Virus record (IMG/VR): IMGVR_UViG_3300025828_000219
Location: 1 to 22,257 of that record
Strand: one strand, 5' to 3'
DNA: 22,257 bases
From: a virus
Position numbers and translations under genes: made by a program
Part shown: positions 5,350 through 12,829 of the stretch, in pieces
How positions within the stretch are numbered: position 1 is the stretch's first letter
How the letters are laid out: every line of letters begins with the position of its first letter
Notes under the pieces: generated by a model
The model's database searches: none
Told to the model about the DNA's origin: nothing
Seen by the model: the letters and a program-made list of their open reading frames with translations, nothing else

Positions 5350-5717
5350 TTTGAGCATATTCTTGAATTAATACCAGTAGATTGTGTGTCTTCTAAAATT
5401 CTCTTAGATGTGGTGCAGATATACTTAATACGATTAAAGTCTTTTTCTCTGATGTAAATATCAACAGACTTTTGACCTAAGTATGAAACATTAATTAATT
5501 TTTGTGTAGAAGCAAAAGGCACAGTATTCCAGTCTTCATCATAGACTGAAATCTCATAGTATTCTATATCTTTTCTTTTGTTGAAAAGTGTCATACTGGT
5601 CACAACAATACCGTCTAAGAATGAGGGTTCAAACTTAGGATAGGTTGGAGTCCATTCATGTGCCTGTGCAGTAGTAGCCATCAAGACTGCCACCACTGCC
5701 GTAATAAATTTTTTCAT
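5343..5717 (-). CDS. Secreted PapD-like (Ig-fold) small protein
   Basis: About 124 aa, starting MKKFITAVVAVLMATTAQAH, a clear signal peptide. The ATG overlaps the stop of the pilin-like gene (TGATG). The mature part (FNKRKDIEYYEISVYDEDW, LINVSYLGQKSVDIYIREKD, IKYICTTSKRI) reads as successive beta strands like the N-terminal domain of periplasmic pilus chaperones. It is shorter than a full PapD (about 230 aa), so it may be a one-domain chaperone or structural partner. Pairing with the adjacent pilin-like gene supports the idea, but similarity is by eye only. Confidence 0.6.
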   Translation of the reverse strand: MKKFITAVVAVLMATTAQAHEWTPTYPKFEPSFLDGIVVTSMTLFNKRKDIEYYEISVYDEDWNTVPFASTQKLINVSYLGQKSVDIYIREKDFNRIKYICTTSKRILEDTQSTGINSRICSKV

Positions 5718-6214
5718 CAGTTTGCGATACACTCCGCTGTGATATTAGCAGAATATTCACCACCCGGAAATGACTTACCAAATCCATAGGTTACTTCAGA
5801 ATCAATTTGAAACCATGTTGAACCTGCAACAGAAAGGTCATATTCTGTTACATTGTTATACTCTACCTTTGCTGCTTCATAACCAGACATAAGAGCATCA
5901 GATGTTGAAGATACAGTAACTTCACCATCCCAATTCAAAGCATCAGTAAGAGTAGGTGATGTAGCGAATTCTTGTGGCCAAGAAATCTTAGCGGTGTAGT
6001 AGTCTGCTGCTGTTACGTCATAGCGCACAACAGGGAATACACCACCATCTACAGGGTCTGTGCTAAGTGCATCAGGCGTAGGGTTACCATATACACCAGC
6101 AGTGTCAGTATAGATACTGCACTTGGAAGATACGCTGCCTGTGATTGGAACAGATTCTGCACCTGCAAGACCTGCTAACAAGATAACAGACAACGCAATA
6201 ATAGCATTGAACAT
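5717..6214 (-). CDS. Secreted pilin-like / spore-coat-U-like protein
   Basis: A 165-aa protein with a signal peptide (MFNAIIALSVILLAGLAGAE). The mature part is a Ser/Thr/Gly/Val-rich beta sandwich. One cysteine lies near the start (VSSKCSIY) and one near the end (GEYSANITAEC), consistent with a disulfide joining first and last strands as in many fimbrial or SCPU-domain subunits. It sits between a large secreted protein and the PapD-like gene. It could be an exposed filament or surface-coat subunit made in the infected host; this is inference. Confidence 0.55.
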   Translation of the reverse strand: MFNAIIALSVILLAGLAGAESVPITGSVSSKCSIYTDTAGVYGNPTPDALSTDPVDGGVFPVVRYDVTAADYYTAKISWPQEFATSPTLTDALNWDGEVTVSSTSDALMSGYEAAKVEYNNVTEYDLSVAGSTWFQIDSEVTYGFGKSFPGGEYSANITAECIAN

Positions 6215-6216
6215 TT

Positions 6217-7140
6217 TTATTCTCCGGTTAGTTCTTCTCTATCATATTGAGAGCGGACCATAGAATAATGTTTGGCTTCACTTGCCAACTGTCTCAGCGC
6301 CCTGTTATTATCAGGCATTTGCATTTTATCTTCAATAATATGTTTGTCAGGGTAATCAATCAATCCCTGATATTCAACCATATAGTAAGGAATTAAAAGA
6401 GGTTCTGGATTAAGTTTTCTAAGCATTTCCTCTTGTCGTGTAAGGTCTACTAGACCACCCACTTTTGGATCAACTCTTAAAACTAATTCAAGTGCTTCCT
6501 CTTCTTCCTCTTCTATAATAATTTCGTCTTCTTCGACTTCAACTTTGCGGGCTTCTTGTAACTGCAACCAGTATTCATAAAACTCATCATCTGGTTCCAT
6601 TATTTCAAACCCGCTTACATATTTATAAACAGCATCTAAAAAACCGGGGCAAGTAGGGTTAGAAAGAGGATTTGTGCAGATAATGTCAGCAGTAGTAATA
6701 TCCATTCTATAAGAATATACCATTGAAGGATCAGATATTGTTCCGTTACCTTCTACTTCCATGCTGCCTTGCCCCCATTGCTCACCGGGGATACCTGTGA
6801 ACCTGAAGTTCTTTTGAATAGAATTACCGGGCAAACCAGACCAGTCATCTACTTCCTCAAACACATAACCACCATTGATAGCATCTTCATTACGCACATA
6901 TACTTTTGCAATGTCTTCAGCATCCTTGGTCATAACATAATAGTATGTTACGCCATTGACTTGCAGAGTTACATTAGGGGATGAAAAGTCTGGCAATACA
7001 CCAGTCATTGACCAATTGAGACCGTTTACTGCGGCGTTATTGGTCACACCATAAACACTATCCTGACCCCAAGAGTAATGCGAGAATACCGACAACGATA
7101 GCACCGCCGATAAGAGTGGTGCGAGTATCCGGGTCAACAT
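6217..7140 (-). CDS. Large secreted protein, unknown function
   Basis: A 307-aa protein with a signal peptide (MLTRILAPLLSAVLSLSVFS, cleavage near SWGQ). Residues about 26-175 are beta-rich (VNGLNWSMTGVLPDF, VTLQVNGVTYYYVMTKD), with two close cysteines (IICTNPLSNPTCPGF). A very acidic stretch follows (VEVEEDEIIIEEEEEEALEL), then a helical C-terminus. The start at 7140 has AGAGGT upstream and overlaps the preceding gene by 83 bases in another frame, unusually long for this window. I recognise no family. Confidence 0.7.
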   Translation of the reverse strand: MLTRILAPLLSAVLSLSVFSHYSWGQDSVYGVTNNAAVNGLNWSMTGVLPDFSSPNVTLQVNGVTYYYVMTKDAEDIAKVYVRNEDAINGGYVFEEVDDWSGLPGNSIQKNFRFTGIPGEQWGQGSMEVEGNGTISDPSMVYSYRMDITTADIICTNPLSNPTCPGFLDAVYKYVSGFEIMEPDDEFYEYWLQLQEARKVEVEEDEIIIEEEEEEALELVLRVDPKVGGLVDLTRQEEMLRKLNPEPLLIPYYMVEYQGLIDYPDKHIIEDKMQMPDNNRALRQLASEAKHYSMVRSQYDREELTGE

Positions 7141-7639
7141 TTATACCTCTATTTGTTTGTGTATCTGGTCTGCGGTCTTGATTCTCTGGACTATTCCATT
7201 CATTCTTGGCCTGCTCACCAATCAGTCCATCAATAGGGCAGGGTGTTCCTGCATCCATCATTGCTGTAAAGATTCTTGGGTCTTGACACATAACTGATAC
7301 AGCAGCAACTTTCATGCCCATATCATATAGAGTTTTTGCATTCTTGAGTTTTTCACAATTCATATCTCTAACTGTAGAACCAGCAGAAATACCTAAGATT
7401 TGTGTTTGAACTGCACCTGATACACCGATGGTACAAATGTCTGAATTTGCTGTATTAATGTTAGGAGCAATAGCAGATGGTGGTGCAGTAATAATAGTAT
7501 TGGTAGCATCACTGGTAGTTGTTACAGTACTTGTAGTTGTATTCTCAGTGACGATAGGATCATTGGTTGTTTCTTCTTGCGCATATGCTGCTGTAGTCAA
7601 AAACAACATAATGAAAGCAGCAAACATTTTTTTGAACAT
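7058..7639 (-). CDS. Exported protein with C-terminal membrane segment
   Basis: A 193-aa protein, first gene of the minus-strand late operon, 25 bases from the predicted start site. It has a signal peptide (MFKKMFAAFIMLFLTTAAYA), a Thr/Ser-rich linker (TTTSTVTTTSDATNTIITAP), and a Cys-containing core (SDICTIGVSG, DMNCEKLKNAKTLYDMGMKV, VMCQDPRIFTAMMDAGTPC). A hydrophobic C-terminus (LIGGAIVVGILALLLGSG) may anchor it in the membrane. The four cysteines suggest disulfides in the periplasm. Function unknown. Confidence 0.75.
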   Translation of the reverse strand: MFKKMFAAFIMLFLTTAAYAQEETTNDPIVTENTTTSTVTTTSDATNTIITAPPSAIAPNINTANSDICTIGVSGAVQTQILGISAGSTVRDMNCEKLKNAKTLYDMGMKVAAVSVMCQDPRIFTAMMDAGTPCPIDGLIGEQAKNEWNSPENQDRRPDTQTNRGINVDPDTRTTLIGGAIVVGILALLLGSG

Positions 7640-7669
7640 AGTGTTTGCCTTGGTTTATGATTAGTCTTT

Positions 7670-7677
7670 TATTTATA
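7670..7677 (-). promoter_or_regulatory. T4-type late promoter for the secreted-protein operon
   Basis: Exact TATAAATA on the minus strand. The predicted start is near 7664, 25 bases before the first ATG at 7639. It is the only well-placed promoter for the nine genes to 3213, and it stands back to back with the early promoter at 7688. Confidence 0.88.
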
Positions 7678-7687
7678 CAAAAAAGAG

Positions 7688-7716
7688 TTGACAAGCAAGG
7701 CAGACTGATATATAAT
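7688..7716 (+). promoter_or_regulatory. Consensus sigma70 promoter for the uvsX-gp41-thyX operon
   Basis: Perfect TTGACA (7688-7693), 17-base spacer, perfect TATAAT (7711-7716). No strong promoter is visible again until 12201, so it probably drives the genes from 7752 to 12157. The leader lacks the purine tract seen after the other early promoters. Confidence 0.93.
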
Positions 7717-7751
7717 GCTCTTCTAACTTGTAGATATAGGAGTATATTTTT

Positions 7752-7886
7752 ATGGCAGTTAAAGGTGTAAAGCAGGGTCATTCTAATCCCCATAGCCGCA
7801 CTTCAATTGGTAAGTCTTCTAACTCACGACCAAAGAACAAGCATAAACGTCGTCAGTGGAAAGCATACAACAAACAAGGAAAATAG
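7752..7886 (+). CDS. Small basic protein upstream of uvsX (44 aa)
   Basis: Starts MAVKGVKQGHSNPHSRTSIG and continues with a very basic part (RPKNKHKRRQWKAYNKQGK). AGGAG lies upstream at a good distance, and the gene ends 3 bases before the uvsX ATG. High Lys/Arg/Ser/Asn content and no hydrophobic core suggest nucleic-acid binding or an unfolded peptide. First gene of the recombination and replication operon. No family recognised. Confidence 0.7.
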   Translation: MAVKGVKQGHSNPHSRTSIGKSSNSRPKNKHKRRQWKAYNKQGK

Positions 7887-7889
7887 TCA

Positions 7890-8945
7890 ATGCCTTCTAT
7901 TATGGATAAACTAAAAAAGAATTCTAAATTGGATTCTGATATTATTACCAAGTCAAAATACTATGGTAAAAAAGATATGTCACCTACAGATGTGCCTATG
8001 CTCAACGTAGCATTGTCTGGTTCTGTAGAAGGTGGATTGTCTCCCGGTGTGACTATTTTTGCTGGACCTTCTAAGCACTTCAAGACCAGTTTTGCTCTCA
8101 AGATTGCATCTGCTTATATGAAGCAGCATCCTGACGCTGTAATGCTATTCTATGATTCTGAGTTTGGTTCACCTCAGTCTTACTTTGAAATGTTTGGTAT
8201 TGATATGGAGCGAGTTCTTCATACTCCTATTGTGAACCTTGAAGAGTTGAAGTTTGATCTTGTTTCTCAACTTGAAAATCTAGAGAAGGGTGACAAGGTT
8301 ATTATTGTAGTTGATTCATTGGGTAACCTTGCTTCTAAGAAAGAAATTGATGATGCACTGGCAGAAAAGTCTACACAAGATATGACAAGAGCTAAGGTCA
8401 TGAAATCAGTGTTTCGTATGATTACCCCGCACTTGAGTATGAAAGATATTCCTTTCCTTGGTATTGCTCACACTTACGATACTCAAGAAATGTTTTCTAA
8501 GAAAGTTGTATCAGGTGGTACTGGTCTTTATTACTCTGCTGATGATATTTGGATTTTGGGTCGCAGACAGAATAAAGAAGGAAAAACTGGCCCCATCTTA
8601 GGTTATGACTTTGTAATTAATGTGGAAAAATCTAGATATGTCCGTGAAAAATCAATCATTCCTATCTCGGTTACTTGGGAAGGCGGCGTCGATGCTCATT
8701 CCGGTCTACTTGATGTTGCTCTGGCGGGACAGTTCGTTGTCAAGCCTTCTAACGGCTGGTATTCAAAGGTTGACCAAGAAACAGGTGAAGTCGAAGAAAA
8801 GAAATACCGAGCAAAAGAGTTGACAGCAGAGTTTTGGTCTGATATACTTGCTTCTGATAAATTCAAAGAGTTTGTAGAAGAAAACTTCAAAATCAATGGT
8901 AAATCTAATATTGAAGTGGTAGATGTAGATGAAATCGAAGACTAG
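7890..8945 (+). CDS. uvsX: UvsX recombinase (RecA/RAD51 family)
   Basis: A 351-aa strand-exchange ATPase that coats single-stranded DNA and drives recombination-dependent replication and repair. Walker A is GPSKHFKT (residues 59-66), Walker B is VIIVVDSLG (137-145), and DSEFGSP (89-95) is in the place of the catalytic Glu segment of RecA. LSPGVTIFAGPSKHFKTS is typical of T4-like UvsX. Length is normal (T4 UvsX is about 390 aa; marine relatives are somewhat shorter). The C-terminus is acidic (EVVDVDEIED), as in other recombinases. It is followed by a small conserved gene and the gp41 helicase, the order found in marine T4-like phages. Confidence 0.95.
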   Translation: MPSIMDKLKKNSKLDSDIITKSKYYGKKDMSPTDVPMLNVALSGSVEGGLSPGVTIFAGPSKHFKTSFALKIASAYMKQHPDAVMLFYDSEFGSPQSYFEMFGIDMERVLHTPIVNLEELKFDLVSQLENLEKGDKVIIVVDSLGNLASKKEIDDALAEKSTQDMTRAKVMKSVFRMITPHLSMKDIPFLGIAHTYDTQEMFSKKVVSGGTGLYYSADDIWILGRRQNKEGKTGPILGYDFVINVEKSRYVREKSIIPISVTWEGGVDAHSGLLDVALAGQFVVKPSNGWYSKVDQETGEVEEKKYRAKELTAEFWSDILASDKFKEFVEENFKINGKSNIEVVDVDEIED

Positions 8946-8949
8946 TTTA

Positions 8950-9300
8950 ATGGAGTTTGAAGATTGGCGGGTGGTAGGTGTTTCTACCGCCCAAGTCAAT
9001 GGAAAAATGGTAGATTGGGGTATCCAAGTTCTACAAGAAGGTCCATACAAAGATATCATTCTTGTCTTTGGTGAAATGAGCATTGAAGAAACTGAAGATG
9101 GTTCAGGAGAAGGTAGAATGACCTTTGACTTTAATGTGTTTAGTTCAGCAGGTAAAGAAATTGATGTTGATGATCCTGACCTACAAAAGTTAGCTGGAGA
9201 TATTTTAATTGAAACTTTTACCAAAGCACTTGATGAAGGAAAGGCAGTATTAAATGACGGAAACCCTAAATCGGACGATACTCCGCTCACTCTTAACTAA
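8950..9300 (+). CDS. Conserved protein between uvsX and gp41
   Basis: 116 aa if it starts MEFEDWRVVG at 8950; an ATG at 8929 would add MKSKTSL and overlap uvsX by 17 bases. It is acidic and beta-rich (VDWGIQVLQEGPYKDIILVF, MTFDFNVFSS), then has an amphipathic helix (ILIETFTKALDEGKAVLNDG). I recall similar proteins at this place in marine T4-like phages with no assigned function. Its 3' end overlaps the helicase start by 47 bases in another frame. A role beside UvsX or the primosome is inferred from position only. Confidence 0.75.
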   Translation: MEFEDWRVVGVSTAQVNGKMVDWGIQVLQEGPYKDIILVFGEMSIEETEDGSGEGRMTFDFNVFSSAGKEIDVDDPDLQKLAGDILIETFTKALDEGKAVLNDGNPKSDDTPLTLN

Positions 9301-10624
9301 TGAAGAGTATCTCCGAAAAGTTGTCCCTTTTCTAAAACCAAACTACTTTGAAGGTCCATTGAAACTGGTCTTCAAGCAGGTTGCTGCGTTTGTTGAAAAG
9401 CATAATACACTGCCTACTCTGGAAGCATTTCGTATTGACTTAGAACAGAATGAGAAAATCTCAGATGATATGTTCACAGAAGTCTCTGCTATGCTTCCAG
9501 AGATTTTTTCTCCTGTAGATATTGACTCAGACTTTCTCCTTGAAAAGACAGAGAACTGGTGTCAAGAACGGGCATTGCATATTGCTATTATGGAGTCTAT
9601 CAACATTCTTGATGGCAAGAATGAGAAGATGACTAAGAATGCTATTCCAGAACTTCTATCAGAAGCACTAGGAGTAGGGTTTGATAACAATATTGGTCAC
9701 GACTATATTGATAATGCAGAAGATCGTTTTGACTTCTATAATCGTGTAGAAGAGAAGATACCTTTTGATATTGAACTGCTGAATATCATTACTAAAGGTG
9801 GTCTGCCTGACAAAACCTTGAATATCATCCTTGCAGGTACAGGTGTTGGCAAATCATTGGGTATGTGTCATATTGCTGCTAGTTCTCTGCTGCAAGGCAA
9901 GAATGTTCTCTATATCACTATGGAAATGGCTGAAGAACGTATTGCAGAACGTATTGATGCTAACCTGTTAGATATTCCTATTGACCAATTAGATAAAATG
10001 CCTAAGACTATGTTTACCGAGAAGGTGAATAGCCTTGCTAAGAAAACTGTAGGTAAATTGATTGTCAAAGAATATCCTACAGGTGCTGCCCATGCAGGTC
10101 ACTTTAGAGCGCTGTTGAAGGAACTGAAACTCAAAAAGTCTTTTATTCCTGATATCATCTTTATTGACTATCTGAATATCTGTGCATCGTCTCGTATGAA
10201 GTCTATGGGTGGTGCAATCAACTCTTACACGTATGTCAAAGCAATTGCTGAAGAACTGCGTGGTATTGCTGTAGAGTTTGCTGTGCCTGTTGTATCTGCT
10301 ACTCAGACTACACGTTCTGGTTTTAGTAACTCTGATCCCGGTCTTGAAGATACTTCAGAATCATTTGGTCTTCCTGCTACGGCTGATTTGATGCTTGCTT
10401 TCGTTTCTAATGAAGAACTAGAGCAGTCTGGTCAGATTATGGTAAAGCAGTTGAAGAACCGTTATAATGATCCTAACAGGAACAAACGTTTTGTAGTAGG
10501 TATTGATAGGTCTAAGATGAGGTTATATGATGTAGAAGGGACTGACCAAACTCTTATTGATGATGGTATTCCTGTATTTGATAAAACACCTGCTGGTGAT
10601 AAGTTCAAGGACTTTAAGATATGA
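9254..10624 (+). CDS. 41: gp41-type replicative DNA helicase (DnaB family)
   Basis: A 456-aa hexameric 5'-3' helicase that unwinds the replication fork. Residues 1-150 are the N-terminal DnaB-like helical domain (RSLLTNEEYLRKVVPFLKPN). The RecA-like domain begins near 170. Walker A is GTGVGKS (195-201), Walker B is IIFIDYLNI (301-309), and ATQTTRSG downstream fits motif H4 with an Arg finger nearby. Length agrees with T4 gp41 (475 aa). The start overlaps the preceding gene by 47 bases, and AAGGAAAGG upstream is a plausible ribosome site. The stop overlaps the next start (ATGA). Confidence 0.95.
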   Translation: MTETLNRTILRSLLTNEEYLRKVVPFLKPNYFEGPLKLVFKQVAAFVEKHNTLPTLEAFRIDLEQNEKISDDMFTEVSAMLPEIFSPVDIDSDFLLEKTENWCQERALHIAIMESINILDGKNEKMTKNAIPELLSEALGVGFDNNIGHDYIDNAEDRFDFYNRVEEKIPFDIELLNIITKGGLPDKTLNIILAGTGVGKSLGMCHIAASSLLQGKNVLYITMEMAEERIAERIDANLLDIPIDQLDKMPKTMFTEKVNSLAKKTVGKLIVKEYPTGAAHAGHFRALLKELKLKKSFIPDIIFIDYLNICASSRMKSMGGAINSYTYVKAIAEELRGIAVEFAVPVVSATQTTRSGFSNSDPGLEDTSESFGLPATADLMLAFVSNEELEQSGQIMVKQLKNRYNDPNRNKRFVVGIDRSKMRLYDVEGTDQTLIDDGIPVFDKTPAGDKFKDFKI

Positions 10625-11277
10625 GCAAATCAACAAAGTCTGAGTTTTACATAGACAGGGTTGATAAAAATACAATCAAAGACCTTCTTTACACTCACCA
10701 CTATCTGAAAGATGAATCTCAGGATTTTAGGTCTGGATGGAATTATGGACTATTCAAAAGAAATGAATGGTCCGACTTCCTTAATATTGGGGAGTGTCTT
10801 GGTGCATGTGTATTCAATAACATTACAGGAAAGAACTTTGCTCTTGGAGCATTTGGAATTCCTGATACTGAACAAGAAGGTCTCTATGAACTGACTAGAC
10901 TTTGTATTGAACCAAACTTACAGAAAGAAGAGTATAACATTACTTCTTGGTTTCTTAGCAAATGTATTAAAAGATTTCGCCAAGAAACAGATGTAAAAGT
11001 TATCCTTAGCTATGCTGATAATAACCATCATAGAGGAACAATATATAGAGCATGTAACTTTACATATTATGGTTTGACTGACTATAAATCAGACTTTTGG
11101 AAAAAACTACCTGATGGTTCATTTAGAAAAGTTAGTCATGGTCCTGTAAAACATTTAGAAGGTGAGTGGCGACCTAGAAGTCAAAAGCATAGATTTTTAA
11201 TGATTTATGATAAACAACTGAAACAGCAACTAAAGTTAAAAGAGCAAACTTGGTCTAATGCTAAAGAGGATATTTAA
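10621..11277 (+). CDS. Mom-like GNAT-fold protein (possible DNA base modification)
   Basis: A 218-aa protein resembling the phage Mu Mom family, acetyltransferase-fold enzymes that modify adenine in phage DNA and block restriction. Visible features are YTHHYLK (24-30), GACVFNNITG (61-70), YELTRLCIEP (89-98), a helix with a conserved Ser-Trp start (NITSWFLSKCIKRF), and SYADNNHHRGTIYRA followed by CNFTYYGLTD (130-154), the most Mom-like part. It sits between the gp41 helicase and thyX, overlapping gp41 by 4 bases (ATGA), so it is made with the replication proteins. Function as a DNA modifier is inference; a GNAT acting on another substrate is the alternative. Confidence 0.65.
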   Translation: MSKSTKSEFYIDRVDKNTIKDLLYTHHYLKDESQDFRSGWNYGLFKRNEWSDFLNIGECLGACVFNNITGKNFALGAFGIPDTEQEGLYELTRLCIEPNLQKEEYNITSWFLSKCIKRFRQETDVKVILSYADNNHHRGTIYRACNFTYYGLTDYKSDFWKKLPDGSFRKVSHGPVKHLEGEWRPRSQKHRFLMIYDKQLKQQLKLKEQTWSNAKEDI

Positions 11278-11280
11278 ACT

Positions 11281-11976
11281 ATGAACCAAACTGTACTACC
11301 CGTTGCCATTACCTCTTCACTGATTAATGCCTATGCAGATGGCACAGGTAAGAAAATGTCTGCGCAAGATATTATTGGATATTGTGCAAGAATTTCTAAT
11401 CCAAGCAATCAGAATAACTTTGATACAATTGAGAAACTTCTGAAATACTTGATTGATAACAAGCACTGGTCTCCATTTGAAATGGTTGATATGATTGTAG
11501 AGATTAACACTACCCGTGATATTGCACGGCAGATTCTGCGGCACCGTTCATTTTCATTTCAAGAGTTCAGTCAACGGTATGCTGATCCGACTAAAGACCT
11601 TGCTGTGTATATGCGTGAAGCACGATTGCAGGATACAAAGAATCGTCAAAACTCTATTGAAACAGATGATGTTCAACTAAAGGCATGGTGGGATGCACAA
11701 CAAAAGTTTCTTGTGCATCATGCAGACCGTATCTACAAAGAAGCACTAGACAAAGGTATTGCTAAAGAGCAAGCCCGTGCTGTGTTGCCTGAAGGTAATA
11801 TGCAGTCTCGTATGTATATGAAGGGTAATGTTCGTTCTTGGATTCACTATTGCGAACTGCGTTGTGGTAATGGCACACAGAAAGAACACAGAGAAGTTGC
11901 TCATAAGTGTGCAGAGATTTTGGTAAATCATCTACCATTCTTGAAGGAATGGCACAAGGAGTTGTCAAATGCCTAA
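11281..11976 (+). CDS. thyX: FAD-dependent thymidylate synthase ThyX
   Basis: A 231-aa enzyme that makes dTMP from dUMP using methylene-tetrahydrofolate and FAD/NADPH, supplying thymine for phage DNA. The ThyX signature RHRxxSxxxxSQRY is complete (RHRSFSFQEFSQRY, residues 87-100). HWSPFEMVDMIVEI and LPEGNMQSRMYMKGNVRSW supply the other conserved substrate-binding residues. Length is typical. It starts 3 bases after the Mom-like gene and overlaps the next gene by 8 bases. ThyX in place of T4's Td is common in marine phages. Confidence 0.97.
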   Translation: MNQTVLPVAITSSLINAYADGTGKKMSAQDIIGYCARISNPSNQNNFDTIEKLLKYLIDNKHWSPFEMVDMIVEINTTRDIARQILRHRSFSFQEFSQRYADPTKDLAVYMREARLQDTKNRQNSIETDDVQLKAWWDAQQKFLVHHADRIYKEALDKGIAKEQARAVLPEGNMQSRMYMKGNVRSWIHYCELRCGNGTQKEHREVAHKCAEILVNHLPFLKEWHKELSNA

Positions 11977-12157
11977 AGTGTTAATCTCAGAGTATTGGAT
12001 TCAAGATAATGGTGGAGTTGTTCGTGTTTATAAGAACGGCTCTGCCTATGAACTGATTGCGGTAGAGGATGATGAGACAGTGTTCTTGGAGTCAAAGAAT
12101 ATTCCAACATTACGTGAAGCAGAAAATAGGGCAGAAGAAATTGCACTACTAGTTTAG
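11969..12157 (+). CDS. Small protein at the end of the replication operon
   Basis: A 62-aa acidic protein (MPKVLISEYWIQDNGGVVRV...), overlapping thyX by 8 bases. Beta strands (VVRVYKNGSAYELIAVEDDE) are followed by a short helix (LREAENRAEEIALLV). Its stop codon abuts the second copy of the 31-bp repeat. No family recognised. Confidence 0.7.
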   Translation: MPKVLISEYWIQDNGGVVRVYKNGSAYELIAVEDDETVFLESKNIPTLREAENRAEEIALLV

Positions 12158-12187
12158 ATAAAATCCGAAACGATAGTTGAAAAAAAA
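12157..12187. repeat. 31-bp dispersed direct repeat, copy 2
   Basis: Exact copy of 939-969. Again it begins at the stop codon of the last gene of a replication block and lies upstream of a sigma70-type promoter. Confidence 0.9.
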
Positions 12188-12192
12188 TTAAG

Positions 12193-12221
12193 AAAGGGGC
12201 TTGCATTTGCGGCCCCTTTTT
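12193..12221 (+). terminator. Terminator for the uvsX-thyX operon, overlapping a promoter
   Basis: AAAGGGGC (12193-12200) pairs with GCCCCTTT (12212-12219) around an 11-base loop, then TTTTT. The loop contains TTGCAT, the -35 box of the next promoter. Confidence 0.85.
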
Positions 12222-12229
12222 ACTATATT
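12201..12229 (+). promoter_or_regulatory. Sigma70-type early promoter embedded in a terminator
   Basis: TTGCAT (12201-12206), 17-base spacer, TATATT (12224-12229), then the shared leader AAGTATGTAAGAGATAGAAA. It drives genes from 12258 to 13150. Confidence 0.8.
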
Positions 12230-12257
12230 AAGTATGTAAGAGATAGAAAGGAATGAC

Positions 12258-12458
12258 ATGACTGCCCCACTATTTTACCACATTGACAACGGTGAACCAA
12301 AGACACACCGCCTGAAGTGCCTTGTTGATGGTGAGGCGAAAGTCATTTGGGAACTTGAGTCTATTGACCTTGTGAATCACAAGATTCATCTTCACAATCT
12401 TAACAATTGGCGCAAGAACAAAGACCCTGGCGTAACTTACGAAATTGAGGTAATGTAA
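12258..12458 (+). CDS. Small early protein, unknown function
   Basis: A 66-aa protein (MTAPLFYHIDNGEPKTHRLK...), first gene after the promoter at 12201, with GAAAGGA upstream. Predicted mainly beta (LVDGEAKVIWELESIDLVNH, KIHLHNLNNW). Its stop overlaps the next ATG by one base (TAATG). No family recognised. Confidence 0.7.
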   Translation: MTAPLFYHIDNGEPKTHRLKCLVDGEAKVIWELESIDLVNHKIHLHNLNNWRKNKDPGVTYEIEVM

Positions 12459-12817
12459 TGAAATACAAAGTTTTCCAAATCCAACTCACCGATGCTGAAG
12501 TTGATATGGTCAATGATGGTGTGCAGGTTCGTAAGCACGTTATCAAGTCTAATATGTTCGGTCGTCGTAATGCACCAAAGGCTGCTGAGGCTATGGAACT
12601 TGGTTACTACGATCACGTTATGACTGTTGATGCTAAGAACCTAGAAGACGTATATGCCGTTGGTAACTTTATGAATGAGCGTGACTTGGATAAAGTTGAA
12701 GTTCACGGTCAATTCTCTTCTGTCTCCGTTGGTGACATTATCGTAGATGAAAATGACTTTGCTTTCGTGGTTGATATGTTCGGCTTCGAAATGCTCCCTG
12801 AGAAAGTTGCAGCATAG
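12458..12817 (+). CDS. Conserved phage protein of unknown function
   Basis: A 119-aa protein. The N-terminus KYKVFQIQLTDAEVDMVND, the middle part LGYYDHVMTVDAKNLEDVYA and the C-terminal SVSVGDIIVDENDFAFVVD-MFGFEML are features that I recall from a widespread small phage family without a known role. The C-terminal half may form a small beta barrel. It overlaps the preceding stop by one base and has codon use like its neighbours. Confidence 0.75.
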   Translation: MKYKVFQIQLTDAEVDMVNDGVQVRKHVIKSNMFGRRNAPKAAEAMELGYYDHVMTVDAKNLEDVYAVGNFMNERDLDKVEVHGQFSSVSVGDIIVDENDFAFVVDMFGFEMLPEKVAA

Positions 12818-12829
12818 AAAGGATTAAAT

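Noticed and set aside
6620-6627. TATAAATA on the minus strand inside the 307-aa gene
   Set aside because: About 400 bases from the next start and inside coding sequence; probably chance in AT-rich DNA.
4882-7639. A curli (CsgG/CsgF) secretion system
   Set aside because: No CsgG-like lipoprotein or curlin repeats are visible; only general secreted and pilin-like features.
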